From contig NW_002476301.1 of the NCBI RefSeq assembly GCF_000189635.1, positions 434,001 through 498,000 on the forward strand: a DNA stretch of 64,000 nt. The letters run 5' to 3'. Positions 27,913 to 39,679 of the stretch are shown piece by piece. The position numbers and the translations under genes were made by a program. Below the pieces are notes generated by a model, which had not been told where the DNA came from, ran no database searches, and saw only the letters and a program-made list of their open reading frames with translations. Origin of the DNA: Tetrahymena thermophila SB210 (lineage: Eukaryota > Ciliophora > Oligohymenophorea > Hymenostomatida > Tetrahymenidae). How positions within the stretch are numbered: the first letter of the stretch is position 1; each line of letters starts with the position of its first letter.

Positions 27913-29898
27913 ATGTTAAAATTTTTGTTTTTTTTTGTAGTTACAGCTATTAACTTTTAGATAATCAACTCTTCATATACTCCTTTATCTACAAATGGTT
28001 TTGCTTGTTCAAATAACCTATATTACAATGCCTAAACCTAAAGATGTGAGTACAGTATGATTAAAAATAAAAAAAATTGTTTAATCTTATAATTATTATT
28101 TTGAAAATATTAGATTTAAATGGAATTAATTATTATGACCTTTCATATTAGTGTGATTATTTAAATGGGTATGCAGAATATACTGATCAAAATAGTGTAA
28201 CAAGATGCAGAAAAATAACCTCTTATAAATTAGGCTAATCCTGCAAATACTATAGTGCAGATATTACAAATTAGTCTCTGATTTGTTAAGAGTGTTCACC
28301 TGGTTACGCTCTTCTAAACGGGTTTTGTTTAAGCTTACCAAACAATACAGGATGCAAAGTTTTATTAACAAGCGCTTCTAATCCATCTTAGATACAATGC
28401 CAAGCTTGTTTAAACAGTATTAATATATTTTAAATAATAGCAAAACAAAATGAATTTTATTTGATTAGATTATACTCTTTAAGGAGGTGGCTGTTAAATA
28501 TGCATTAAAAATGGAGCAAATTATTGTACTTAAACAAGCCCTTCAAATCCTTGTTAATGTACTGCTTGTAGTGACAACTTTGTTTTAGATCCTAATGGAT
28601 CTGGATGTATAAAATGTCCTTATAACGGCTGTGTATGTTCTACTTCTTAATCAGGGTAGAATATTTCTTATACTTGCAATTCTTGCCTTAAAGGTTACTA
28701 TATGGATGTAAGTATTTATTATATTGGAAAAAAATAATGAGTAAACTAATAATTTAGGTAAATCTTGAGGGTGTTAACTAATGTTTTTCTTGTGAAACTA
28801 AATTTGGTTCTCAATGTAACACTTGTACAAAATAGCAATGTACAGAGTGTAAAGATTTATACTATCTAAACAGTAGCAGCTAGTGTACAAGCTGTCCTAT
28901 AGGTACAAATTGTAGTAGTTACACTAGTATAATTGGATGTGTTAATTAAAACGATAGCTTATTTACAGTCACGGTAGTTATATCTATATTTTTTATAATT
29001 TAATTTTATTATGAATCATTAAATAAAAGGGTTCATCATTTAAATATTGCTCACAAACCGACCCATATGCAATAACAAATCCTTTAAATCCTGTAACAAT
29101 GCAGTGCAGAAACGGATATACTAATTTAAATGGAAGGTGCATTTCAACTTTAATAAATTCTAATTAACCAACATGTGGTGATTATTGTATTAACTGCTTA
29201 TAAAATGCAGCAAATAATTAATACTACTGCACATTATGTTAAGTAAATTATGCACTATTGAACTCTTCTCAGACTTGCATTACCTGCTAAGGATTAACGT
29301 ATTAATAGCAGTAAGATAATGATATATTTTTTTTTTCGCCTTAATCATGCTACACTTCCATGTCAAATCCTTGTAATTTAAATTATAATAAATTCAATAA
29401 ATTAATTAATTTAAACGTATAGAAAAAGATCCTAACTGTCTTCATGAATTTGGTTTTACTACTTAGGGTGTATGCTTAATTTGTGCTCCTGGTTATAAGT
29501 TGATCAGTTCAGTATGTACATAATGCATTACATCCTCTTTAAATGGTAGTGTACTTACAATTACTTATGCATGTAAGACTTAACCAGCAACTATAACCTT
29601 GAATATAACTCCATATTCTGTAAATCCATCTTAAGATCCTTAAACTTAACCATAATTTTATTCTGCTATGTTGGGTATTCCATAAACTTTGTTAAAAAAT
29701 TTTTAAATATAAGTAATAAACCCAAAACCAACTGATGATAACTAAACAAACAATAATAAACCTTAAAATGACACTGAAAATACTAATAATTAAAGTAGCT
29801 AAAATACCTCTAACATATAAAATATTTAAAATAAATCTTTTAAAGATATTTTATTTTAAAAAATATTATTTTTAGCAATATTTATAGCTATTCTTTGA
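27913..29898 (+). CDS. Cysteine-rich, GPI-anchored-type surface protein (immobilization-antigen-like)
   Basis: There are six exons, with introns at 28055-28113, 28417-28468, 28708-28757, 28974-29029 and 29373-29422. The coding length of 1,719 nt gives 572 residues. It starts with a signal peptide (MLKFLFFFVVTAINF). The body is dense in cysteine pairs, mostly C-x2-C and C-x(5-7)-C, as in CQACLNS, CTACSDNF and CIKCPYNGCVC, interleaved with Ser/Thr/Asn. A Gln/Asn/Thr-rich stalk follows. The last residues are hydrophobic (KILFLAIFIAIL) straight before the stop, as in GPI-attachment signals. This layout matches ciliate immobilization antigens and related surface proteins, but furin-like or other Cys-rich secreted proteins share it. 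The exact family is inference. Antigen expression in ciliates is known to be condition-dependent; nothing here shows this gene's regulation. Confidence 0.8.
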
Positions 29899-31357
29899 TA
29901 AACTAAATAGCTAAATCTATAAAAAAATTTTAAAAAATGAAAGAATAAACTATTTATATATTAAATCTTTATTAAATTTCAAAGATTCATTAGAAGTTTT
30001 AAAAAATTTGCTTTGATAATATATTCATATTTAAATTTGTATTTGATATTTGGTAATAAATAAAATATTTTATTTATATCTTATTAAGAATTTAAAAACT
30101 TATATTTGATTAATAAATTATTTGTTTGCATTTTTGTTTCTAATTTTGTTTTAGAATTCAAAATATTGATGTGTGATAAACTGTATTATTTTTAACATTT
30201 AATATTTCTTTTCTTGTTTAAATAAAAAATATAAAAATAATTTAAGTACGAAAAATTATTTTTTTTTTTCAATTTAATCAACTTTAATTTTTTAATTAAA
30301 TTTTATTAGATGTATTTTTAAATAATTCAACTTTAATTTAATGAATAAATTATTTACTTTAAAACATAATAAATCATTTTTTTTAAGAACAAATAAAAAT
30401 TGAAGTGTTATTTTATTTTCTAAAAGATTTATAAATTTTCAAGATTAAAATGTAATACTTGCACAAAGTAAATATATATGTATAATTTATCAAATATTAA
30501 TACTTTAAAAATAATTTTATATCAAACAGATTAATTACTAAGAGTCTAACTTTTATTTTTAGAACTTTTATGGAATATTTTTTGAAATGAGTTTACTTAT
30601 TTTAGAAAAGAATATAATAAAAACGATTAATATCTTACACAAAACATCTTTTATAAATCTAATTTTTCAGATTTTAGACAAATTAAAAGTTAGTATTAAG
30701 GATTAGACACTTTTCGTATCAAGTAGAAATTTTTTGATAGATATAAATTATAATTAAAATAAGGTAATAGATAAAGATGTATTAAATCTATCAATCCTTT
30801 AAGTATCATAAATTAAGAGGAAATTAATAAAATAGTACTAAATATATATAGATGCTTTAACTATTATAAATAAATTTTAATTTCAGTTTAATTTAAATAC
30901 TAAATTAAAGTCAATATTACTCGAATTATAAAATAGATTGGATATATTGTATTAAATTTATTAAAGACCCTTGTTGTTTAGTAGAAAGAGCTAGCTTTTA
31001 AATTTTAAAAATATTGAAATTTCTACAAGCTAATAGATGAGTAGTCGTATAAAAATGAGGTAGTACAGTTATGGGTTTTTCATTTTTATTTATAAAGTAT
31101 TTATCTATTAAATAACTAGAATTTTCGTGAAATAAACAGGAATGTATGATTTATTTATAAATTGGGGAGAAATAAAGACATTTATAGTTATCAAATAGAT
31201 ATTAAAAGAAAAATAAAATTAAAAAAAGTAAATGATAAAAATATTAAACAGATTCGTAAGGATTCAAAAATTTAATAATAATTATTTAAAAAATATTAAT
31301 AACAATTAAAATTTCTATAGCATTCATTAAAAATATCTTAATCACTTTTCAAGGAAA
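29899..31357. other. Intergenic, AT-rich
   Basis: I see no gene-like frame, only A/T homopolymers and short repeats. The right end is the upstream region of the prolyl-tRNA synthetase gene. Confidence 0.6.
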
Positions 31358-34341
31358 ATGGCTGAGAGCAAATTATACCTCACAAAGGACGAAACTTGCG
31401 ATTACTTAAAAAGCATTAATTTCGAATTTAAGAGATACGATCACGAACCTTGCTTTAATGTTGAAGATATGCATAAATACTTAAAGCTCGAAAAGGCTCC
31501 TTTAATTAAGAATCTCTTCTATCAAGACAAGAAGGGTAACTATTATTTAGTTGTAGCTAAGCATGATACTAAAGTTGAAAAAACTTTATGGAAGTAAGTC
31601 AATCTTGCTCCTGGTAACATGCGTTTAGCTGCTGATGAAAAGCTTGAGGCTGTTTTGAAGGTCAAGAGAGGACATGTTAATCCTTTCGCCTTAGTTAATG
31701 ATACTGAAAAGTTAGTAGGGATAAATTCTTTAATTTCAATTCAAAAGCTCAATTTTCCATTTTAAAGTTAAAAATTTGAATTATTATGATCAAAAAAAGA
31801 TGAATGAGAATAAGCATATTATTTGCACCCATAAATTATCAAACACCTAATAAAAATATCAAACTTATACAATAAGTTTTTTAAAATGAGCGAAAATAGT
31901 GTTAATAAAATCACATTGTGAATACGTAATTTAGCATAAGACTTATGAAAATGTATTTTTAATAAAAAGGTTAAAGCTTTAATTATCGATGAACATTTGA
32001 AGAAAGAAGAATATTGGGCTTTCCATCCTATGGATAATTCTGCTTGCGTTGAATTCAAGCAAACTGAATTCTAAAAGTTTATCGATGCTATTGGCAGAAC
32101 TTTTGTTCACGTGAGACTCGACTTATCTGAAGAAGAAGAGAAAAAGCTCGCAGAATAAGCAAAGAAGGAAACTGCTAAAGTTGAAGAAGCTGGTCATACT
32201 AAATTAGGTATTGATGTTAAAAAAGATCAAGATTTATCTGAATGGTACAAGCAAGTTATCACTAAATCTGAAATGATCGAATATTATGATATCTCTGGTT
32301 GCTACATTCTTCGTCCCCACGCTTATGCCATCTGGGAAATCATTTAGGTAATACATTTTACAATATTTTTACTACATTTAAAAAAGCTAGATCAGAAAAA
32401 AATAAAAAAGATTATTTATATATTTCTAAACGTTCTTCATAAAAAAATTAAATTATTGCGAAGTTAGTTAATAGTATATCTAAAATATATCAAAAATAAA
32501 TAGATATTAGTTAGTTAGTAAGCGAAAAAATAAATCTTTTTAAAAGAACGCGAAAAAAATTGATAGAAAATTTAGATTTAATTTGTCTAATCTGAAAATT
32601 TTGAACTTTTTTTATTTTTTTGTTAAATTTAAATTTCAATTAAAAATAATAATAATAGAGATTCTTTGATGACATCATCAAGGGATTCGATGTACAAAAT
32701 GCTTATTTCCCTATGTTTGTCACTGATAAGGCTTTAAACAAAGAAAAGGAACACGTTGAAGGTTTCTCACCTGAAGTTGCTTGGGTTACTAGAAGTGGTT
32801 CCACTGATTTACCTGAACCTATTGCAGTTCGTCCTACATCAGAAACAATTATGTATCCTGCTTACTCCAAGTGGATCAAGTCTCACAGAGATCTTCCCTT
32901 GAAATTAAACTAATGGACTAACGTAGTCCGTTGGGAATTCAAGGATCCTACTCCTTTCATTAGAACAAGGTATTTATTATAAATTAAAATGCTTTTAAAT
33001 AACTATTAAATATTCTAAAATCTATAGAAAGTTTTAATTTTTAAATTCAATATTTTATTAAAAATTAATATAAATTTATTTATTTCTTAGAGAATTCTTA
33101 TGGTAAGAAGGTCACACCGCTCATGCCACTGATGCTGAAGCCACTGAATTTACTTTCCTTATCTAAGATTAATACAGAAGAGTCTACGAAGAACTCCTTG
33201 CTGTTCCTGTTATCAAGGGTGTCAAGAGTGAAAATGAAAAATTCCCTGGTGCTTACTTCTCTTCCACTATTGAAACTTGCATTCCTGCTAATGGTCGTGC
33301 TGTCTAAGCTGCCACTTCTCACCACTTGGGATAAAACTTCTCAAAGATGTTTGATATTTCCTTCTTAGATGGTGAAAAAAAGAAATAATACGCCTACCAA
33401 ACTTCCTGGGGTCTTACTACTCGTACTATTGGTGTTATGATTCTTTATCACGGTGATGATAAGGTAATTTTTATTTTAAAGTTAATAAATTTACATTTAA
33501 TATTTATGCAATTTGTAATTAGGGTCTTGTTTTACCTCCTCTTGTTGCTAGCACTCAAGTTGTTATCGTTCCAATTATTAAAACCGGAGCTGATAACGAA
33601 AGAGTTTTAAACAAAGCTCATGAATTAAAGGCTGAATTAAAGAAGGCTGGTATCAGAGTTTAGGTTGATGACAGAGATAACTATACTTCTGGTTGGAAAT
33701 TCAACCATTGGGAAGTCAAGGGTATTCCTTTAAGATTTGAAATTGGTCAAATGGATATGGATAAGAATTAAATTACAGCAGTTTGGAGAGTCAACTCTCA
33801 CAAGGAAGCTATTCCTAACGAAAGTATTATTGAAACTACTAAGTTAAGATTGAAAGAAATACAAGATTTAATGTTAACTAACTCCAAGAAAAAGTTTAAC
33901 GATAAGATTAAGCCTGCTAGTACCTGGGCTGAATTCATGACTTCTCTTAACTCTCGTTGCATTGTCTATACTCCTTGGTAATTATTAAAGACAATAAATA
34001 CAGTTTTCATTTCATATCGATTTATGAAAACTGATAATTAAATTTGAATATTTATTGAATTTTTCTTTTTTAATAAAAGGTGCAATGAAATTTCATGTGA
34101 AAAGGCTGTTAAGGAAAGATCAGCTCTTGAATCTAAGGGAACAGAAAATGTAAATAAATAAATATAAAATCAAAATCATAGAAAATATTAAAATATTTTT
34201 AAATAATAGGAATCTGGTTTATCTGGATCTGCAAAGACTTTGTGCATTCCTAATGAATAAGAACCTATCGCTGAAGGCACTAAGTGTTTCTCTTGCGGAA
34301 AGCCTGCTCTTAAGAGAGTTTATTGGGGAAGATCTTATTGA
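31358..34341 (+). CDS. Prolyl-tRNA synthetase with fused N-terminal editing-like domain
   Basis: This cytosolic enzyme charges tRNA-Pro with proline. There are seven exons, with introns at 31715-31969, 32348-32658, 32970-33090, 33464-33522, 33978-34079 and 34150-34209. The coding length of 2,076 nt gives 691 residues. Residues 1 to about 170 resemble the YbaK/ProXp-ala fold ([39 protein letters not shown]). They are joined by an acidic linker to a class II core of the archaeal/eukaryotic type: [30 protein letters not shown], motif 2 around [16 protein letters not shown], and QEGHTAHA. The [12 protein letters not shown] and [12 protein letters not shown] blocks and the anticodon-binding domain follow. 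The C-terminus has the paired-cysteine zinc domain ([15 protein letters not shown]) and ends WGRSY, as in this class. The start sits in GGAAAATGG. TAA/TAG fall at conserved Gln positions, one reason I trust the code assignment. Confidence 0.95.
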
Positions 34342-34883
34342 TCGTTATTAAAACATAGATTAAGATATAAAAAACTTATCAATTTTTTAAAATATTTAAT
34401 TATTCAGTTAAATTCGCTCTATTTTTGTTTTGTTATAATATTAAGCAAATTATTTTCATTCATATTTCATATTAGATAATTTCAACAATACAAATTAGTT
34501 TTTTTTCACTAAAATCTGAAAGATTTATACTATTTTAACAACCTAAGAAAAATACCTATTCTGTTACTTCAAAATTATTAAAGTTATTTTTAACAATTAT
34601 TATCTTCATTTATGCAAATTTAAATTCAAGATCTAAATCAAAGTTAACATATAATAAAACCATTATTTAAAAGAAAATTTTTATTAAAATTTAATACTTA
34701 TCATATTTTTAAATACCTAATAGTATTAATTTTAATCTTATTTTAAACTTTTAGATTAGAGCTTTAAATAAAAAAAGAGTGGTACTATTTAATTTATTAT
34801 TTATAAAAAACATAAAAATTAAATGCACATTTTTTATTGCTAACATAAAATAAAATTTTCATTTATTCGCTCATTCATTTATC

Positions 34884-34965
34884 CAAATAATTTAGATATT
34901 ATAAAATTAAGATTTCAAATTTAGAAAATAATTCAAAATTGAAACCAAAATATCTAAATTATTTG
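34884..34965. repeat. 17-bp perfect inverted repeat
   Basis: CAAATAATTTAGATATT at 34884-34900 is the exact reverse complement of 34949-34965, around a 48-nt loop. It could fold as a hairpin or be a tiny palindromic element. In DNA this AT-rich a 17-bp match is notable but not decisive. Confidence 0.7.
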
Positions 34966-35501
34966 AAATTCTACCGCTTTTTTAGTTGACAAAAGATAAT
35001 AAATTACTTACTTTTTCATAGAAAAATATATTTTTAAAAACAACATTAACTAAAAATTAAAATACCTGTTAGATAATTAGTAATTTAGAAAGATAACAAT
35101 TACAAATTATGTAAAGTGAATATAGTTTCTTTCCATATTCATATATTTTGTTTAAAAACATTGCCTCCATATTTATTTTATGGCGCCTCTATTATTTAGA
35201 AGACGAACACCGCATAATAATGCTTAACTTATTATATTAAATATAATATATATATTAATCTAATGTTGGAAAAAATCCCCTACATTGACCAAAATATTTT
35301 GGCGGCTCGTTAATAAATTTAAAAAATTTAAAATACACAAAGGAGGAGGGATTTTAAGTTTCAAAATAAGTTTATAATGCATATGATAGGGACATTTAAA
35401 AAAATATAAAAACCATCGAATTATGTCAGTACTAGTTTTATATTAATAATATAATATCAATTTACTAATATCGACGATAATCTAAAACAAAGCTTTTTAT
35501 T

Positions 35502-35660
35502 ATGTCTAAAAAGTTTTAACTCAAAACTAACAAAATGCAATATTTTAATGAAAAATTAAAAGAATGTACACAATATTCCTCTGAAAGAACTTACATGAAT
35601 TAGGATTTAATTTATTCTATTATGAGCGAATCACTACAAAAAAATATGAGTTTTTCTTGA
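35502..35660 (+). CDS. Small ORF of 52 codons, uncertain
   Basis: From ATG to TGA it gives MSKKFQLKTNKMQYFNEKLK and ends SLQKNMSFS. The residue mix is balanced and the flanks are more AT-rich. There is no recognised domain and no intron. It could be a short gene, a decayed remnant or chance. Confidence 0.25.
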
Positions 35661-36083
35661 AATTCAAAATTTCTAAAAGAAGCACGAAAAATTTTTATAA
35701 TTTCTTAAATATCTGAATGTTAAATAAAGGCAGGAGGGGGATCATATAAAACTAACAATATCTTAAAATCAATATGAGCCGTTAGCACAAAATTTCTTGA
35801 AAACTTAAGAGCACATCCATTTTTATATATATTTATGCAATTAAAATAACTTATCATAAATATCTAAATATAGTTAATGATAGCTAATATGGTGATCTTA
35901 ATGTTACTATCTATTATTAAGCCTTATTTGAGTTGCTAACCATATGTAGAAGAATGGCTAATTATTATTAGCTTTATTTTTTCCCGCATAAAATATTTAA
36001 TTTAAAGATTAGTTTTTCATAATTATTCATATAAAATTAATTAAAAAAAATTAACTTAATCATCAAAAAAAAAGTATATACAA

Positions 36084-37266
36084 ATGAGCATTTCTAATAA
36101 GGCTAGAGGATTTATTTCTGTCTATTTTGGACCTATGTTTAGTGGAAAATCTACTTCTCTACTTAATGATATTTTAAAATACGAGAGTGAATAAAAGAAA
36201 GTACTCGTTGTTGGATTCGCACATGATAACCGTTATAGCGACGAAGCTGAAATTGTAACTCACCAACAGTAAGCACTTTTTGCTTTTTTTTAGAATCTAA
36301 GTTTTTAGTTTTACCCTTATTGATAAATCTTTATTATAATTAAAGTAAGAAACACCATGCAGTCAAGTGCTTTGAATTAAAAGAAATTGAATAATAATAT
36401 AAAAACTACGACGTTATCGCTATTGATGAAGGATAGTTCTTTTTAGATGTAAATACTTTTTCTTGTTAAATACCAGATTTATTTTTGCAAAAAATCTTAA
36501 ATAACGAATATTTTTCATAAAAAATAAAAAAAATAGATTGCAGATAAATGTGATTAATACGCTAACGATGGTAAAATTGTTATAGTTGCTGCTCTCGATG
36601 CAACCTTTTAAAGAAAGGTAAAAAACTAAGTTTAAACATATTTATTTTTTGACATCTTGAGCTGAAATCGAAACAAAGAAATTCTTTTTGGATGAAAGAA
36701 ATCAGTTTATTTTTCATCAACTATTTCAAAATTTAAACATTAACAGATATTTGATTACTATCAAGAATCTTCTTCTTTGTTCTCTTATTTTAGCAATATT
36801 AATTATTATATAATCAAATAATTAATTAATTAATTTATCAGTTTCTCCTTTATTATAATTTTTAACCTTTAAACAAATATAATAAAAATAGGCTTTTAAT
36901 TAAGTATTGAATTTGATCCCAGTTGCTGAAAAAGTAATTAAATTGAGAGGTAAATGCTCAAGTTGCGAAGAAGATTCATCTTTTTCAAGCAGAAAAATTA
37001 AAAGTAACTTAATAGAATTGATTGGTGGAGAAGATCTTTATGAACCCCTTTGCAGATCCTGCTTCCTTGCTAAATAATCTAAATAAGAAGAGCTAGATTA
37101 GGAAGATAATAGTTCAGATGGTACATCAGGCTGTTATTAAGAAGGCTAAGATTAAGTATAATTTGCTAAAAATCCTAATGGAGAAAATATTGATAATGAA
37201 GAAAGTAATAATAGTACAAACGAAACAATATCAGAAGTTGCAGAATAAATAAAGATAAAGAGCTGA
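36084..37266 (+). CDS. Thymidine kinase (TK1/Tdk type)
   Basis: It phosphorylates thymidine to dTMP with ATP in the salvage pathway. There are four exons, with introns at 36269-36345, 36449-36536 and 36618-36891; the coding length of 744 nt gives 247 residues. The P-loop GPMFSGKS is at residues 16-23. AIDEGQFF is the Walker-B/DEGQ block, VAALDATFQRK the family block after it, and CSSC with a later CRSC gives the four-cysteine zinc site with its lasso. The last 60 or so residues after CRSCFLAK are a polar, acidic Gln/Asn/Ser-rich tail not needed for catalysis. In metazoan TK1 a C-terminal tail controls cell-cycle degradation; whether this tail does so is unknown. Confidence 0.93.
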
Positions 37267-37808
37267 AAAAATAAAATGTTTAAATGTATAAAATTGATTA
37301 AAATCTCAGAAATAATAACTATAAAAAATAACTTATAATACAACAAATAATTGATTATAATAACTATCAATTTATTTATAATATAATTTTGTTTGCAAAA
37401 TTTTGTGTCCTATATATATTCTATCTATCCACTCTTTATAATTCTTTACTTATCAAAATCAAAATCAACTTCAACCAAAAAATTCATAAAAAAATTAGAA
37501 ATTTTTTCACTCTAATTTAAAATTTAAAAACAAATAATACATCCACTTGATTTCATCATAACACCATCAATAAATTCTTGATTTTTTATTTCACAAAATT
37601 AGATTAAAAAAATATTTTTTTTTAATAAATATATCAATTTTTGTAAAATTTTTGGATAAATTAAAATGTAACAAAAAAGAATTTTAATTAATATATTAAT
37701 TTTTAAATTATCTTTACTATACTTTATCATTTTTTTAGATATTTTACAGCTTTTTTTGCTTATATTTTTTACATTTTTGACTTATTAATTATATTGAAAT
37801 TATAATTT
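37267..37808. other. Intergenic between convergent genes
   Basis: It holds the 3' ends of the thymidine kinase and TPR genes. It is AT-rich, with poly-T runs near 37,610. Confidence 0.6.
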
Positions 37809-38641
37809 TCATTGAGTTGAGTTAGTTTATTCTGACATTTTTTGAAGTTGAGATTTATATTCATTTACTTTTTATTTGTTTTTTAGCTATTCATAACATT
37901 GAATTATTTTTTCTAGTACTTATTTATCATTAGGTTACTATTTTAACTAATTCAGATATAAATTTAATAACTTTTAATGAAATCCGTATAGATTATATAA
38001 ATCAATTAGAAGAAGCTCTTTTTCATGTAATAATTATCCAAATCTTTCCTTATATTACTCTATAAAAAACATAAGCTCAAATTTATTATTATTTATATTC
38101 ATTTGCTAAATAATATTCTCAAAATCATCCTTCATTATTGGTAGTATTTCTATTAAAGCTTTGTTTAATATAAAATATTTTTTGGCAAAATCCAACTGTT
38201 TTTGGGGTTGAACTTTCAATTACTCTGAGTCGTCATTGTTAAAATCAGTAGCTAAGCTTACTATCCTGCTTAACTAGTGAGCTCTTTTATCATCAATTTA
38301 ATCTTCAAAACCATTTTCAATCAATGTTTTATTTAACACACATTAAAATGCATCATAAATTTTATTATCCCTTCTATATTACTGGCATAAAGCTGTTAAA
38401 ACCTTTACATTTTTAGGATTATATCTCAAAGACTACTAAAAAAATTCTTTTGCTTTATCATAATCTTCGTTTTAAAGAAATTAATTTCCTGTTTAGTAAT
38501 GTTTTTCTGATTATTCTTCATCAGAAACATTAACTTAATATCCTTATATCTACCTAAAAAATCAAATTTTAAATTAAAAATGAGTGTTTATAAGAATGAT
38601 AATTACTTTAATCTGTCTGGTTTTTAAGGATTATTACCCAT
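37809..38641 (-). CDS. TPR-domain protein
   Basis: There are two exons on the minus strand with an intron at 38554-38606; the coding length of 780 nt gives 259 residues. The start MGNNPQKPDRLK has Gly at position 2, the layout of an N-myristoylation signal, though the match is weak. A clear tetratricopeptide repeat reads YQTGNQFLQNEDYDKAKEFF and continues QQSLRYNPKNVKVLTALC, followed by a longer helical region. A second helix-rich repeat is seen near the C-terminus (YGFHQKLLNLYLNQLKQQPN). TPRs form helical scaffolds for protein partners; the partner is unknown. The C-terminus is Gln/Lys/Ser-rich. Confidence 0.75.
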
Positions 38642-39679
38642 TTATTGTATGTCTCTATATTTTTATTTGCAAAATCTTTTTAAAAGAGTTAAATATTTTT
38701 AGCCAGCTTTATCAATCTCAGATATTTTACTTACAAAAAGTTATCACAAATTAGTATTACAATCAGTTTAGATAATTCCAATAATACTTTTTTGTCAAAA
38801 TATAATGAAGGAATGAATGAATGAATATTTTAAAGCTAATTTAAAAAAATATTTATATTAAATAAAATAGAAAAAATGAATTCATATATTTAAGTAACCT
38901 GAACATTTTTATAAGTAATTTTTATGATCAAATAAGTTTGGATATTAAACATTTTTAATTATTATAATATATAAAATAGATATTTTTGGAGAACAAATAT
39001 AAATAAAGGAATTCATAGATGAAATTATTAACAATATGAAAATCCAAAAAACAAATATCAAATTAATAGTGAAATTTAAATGTAAAATAAATCTCAAAGT
39101 TAACAAACATTCTATGAAATACTCAATCATTAGTAATATTTATGATATAAATTTAAAATTTAAGTGAATTTTCATCAAAGATTTTAAAGAAAAAGAAAAT
39201 TTTTATAAAATGCTTATCAAAAACTTAAAAATTCATATCTTTAAATAAATACTAATAAAATAAATAGTAATTGGTGAAAGTACTTTAATTTTAGATAGGA
39301 TATTTGTAGATGATGTAAAATATAAGCTGAATGTTGCAATAAAAAGCAAGAAGAAGGCTTCTCTTTTATAAATTTTGTGAAGTAATAAAAATTTTACTAA
39401 TTATTTTGAAGTAATAAAAATAGTTATTTGAAAATAATTAAAAAAATATAAATGAAACTTAAAACTATTAAATAATATAACTTGTTATAATTCGTATATG
39501 TAGCCTTGAAATGGGCAGTACCTTAGAGTACTATATATATATTAAAATAATAATTTTAATAATTATAATAAATTTATAGAAGAGAAAATTAAATAATTAT
39601 ATCTAATGTTGTTTAACTTGAGAAACAAATTTATATAAATTTACTAACATGAATTAATAAAATGTCAGAATTTATCCAT
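38642..39679. other. Intergenic, AT-rich
   Basis: A short GAAT run is at about 38810-38826. I see no coding frame that I trust. A slightly GC-richer patch at about 39,500-39,535 has no assignable structure. Confidence 0.55.

Larger units (their letters stand above)
34342..36083. other. Intergenic, with a perfect inverted repeat and a small ORF
   Basis: It is AT-rich spacer. A 17-bp inverted repeat lies near 34.9 kb and a 52-codon open frame at 35502-35660; both are listed separately. The stretch 35.2-35.8 kb is slightly richer in G+C than the usual spacer here, with G-rich tracts near 35,340 and 35,735. Confidence 0.5.

Noticed and set aside
33098-33368. Overlapping frames on both strands near 33.1-33.4 kb
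   Set aside because: They are alternative frames of the prolyl-tRNA synthetase exon that carries QEGHTAHA and the sites after it.
39495-39540. A slightly GC-richer patch considered as a small RNA gene
   Set aside because: I could not draw a stable fold or recognise a tRNA, snRNA or snoRNA box.
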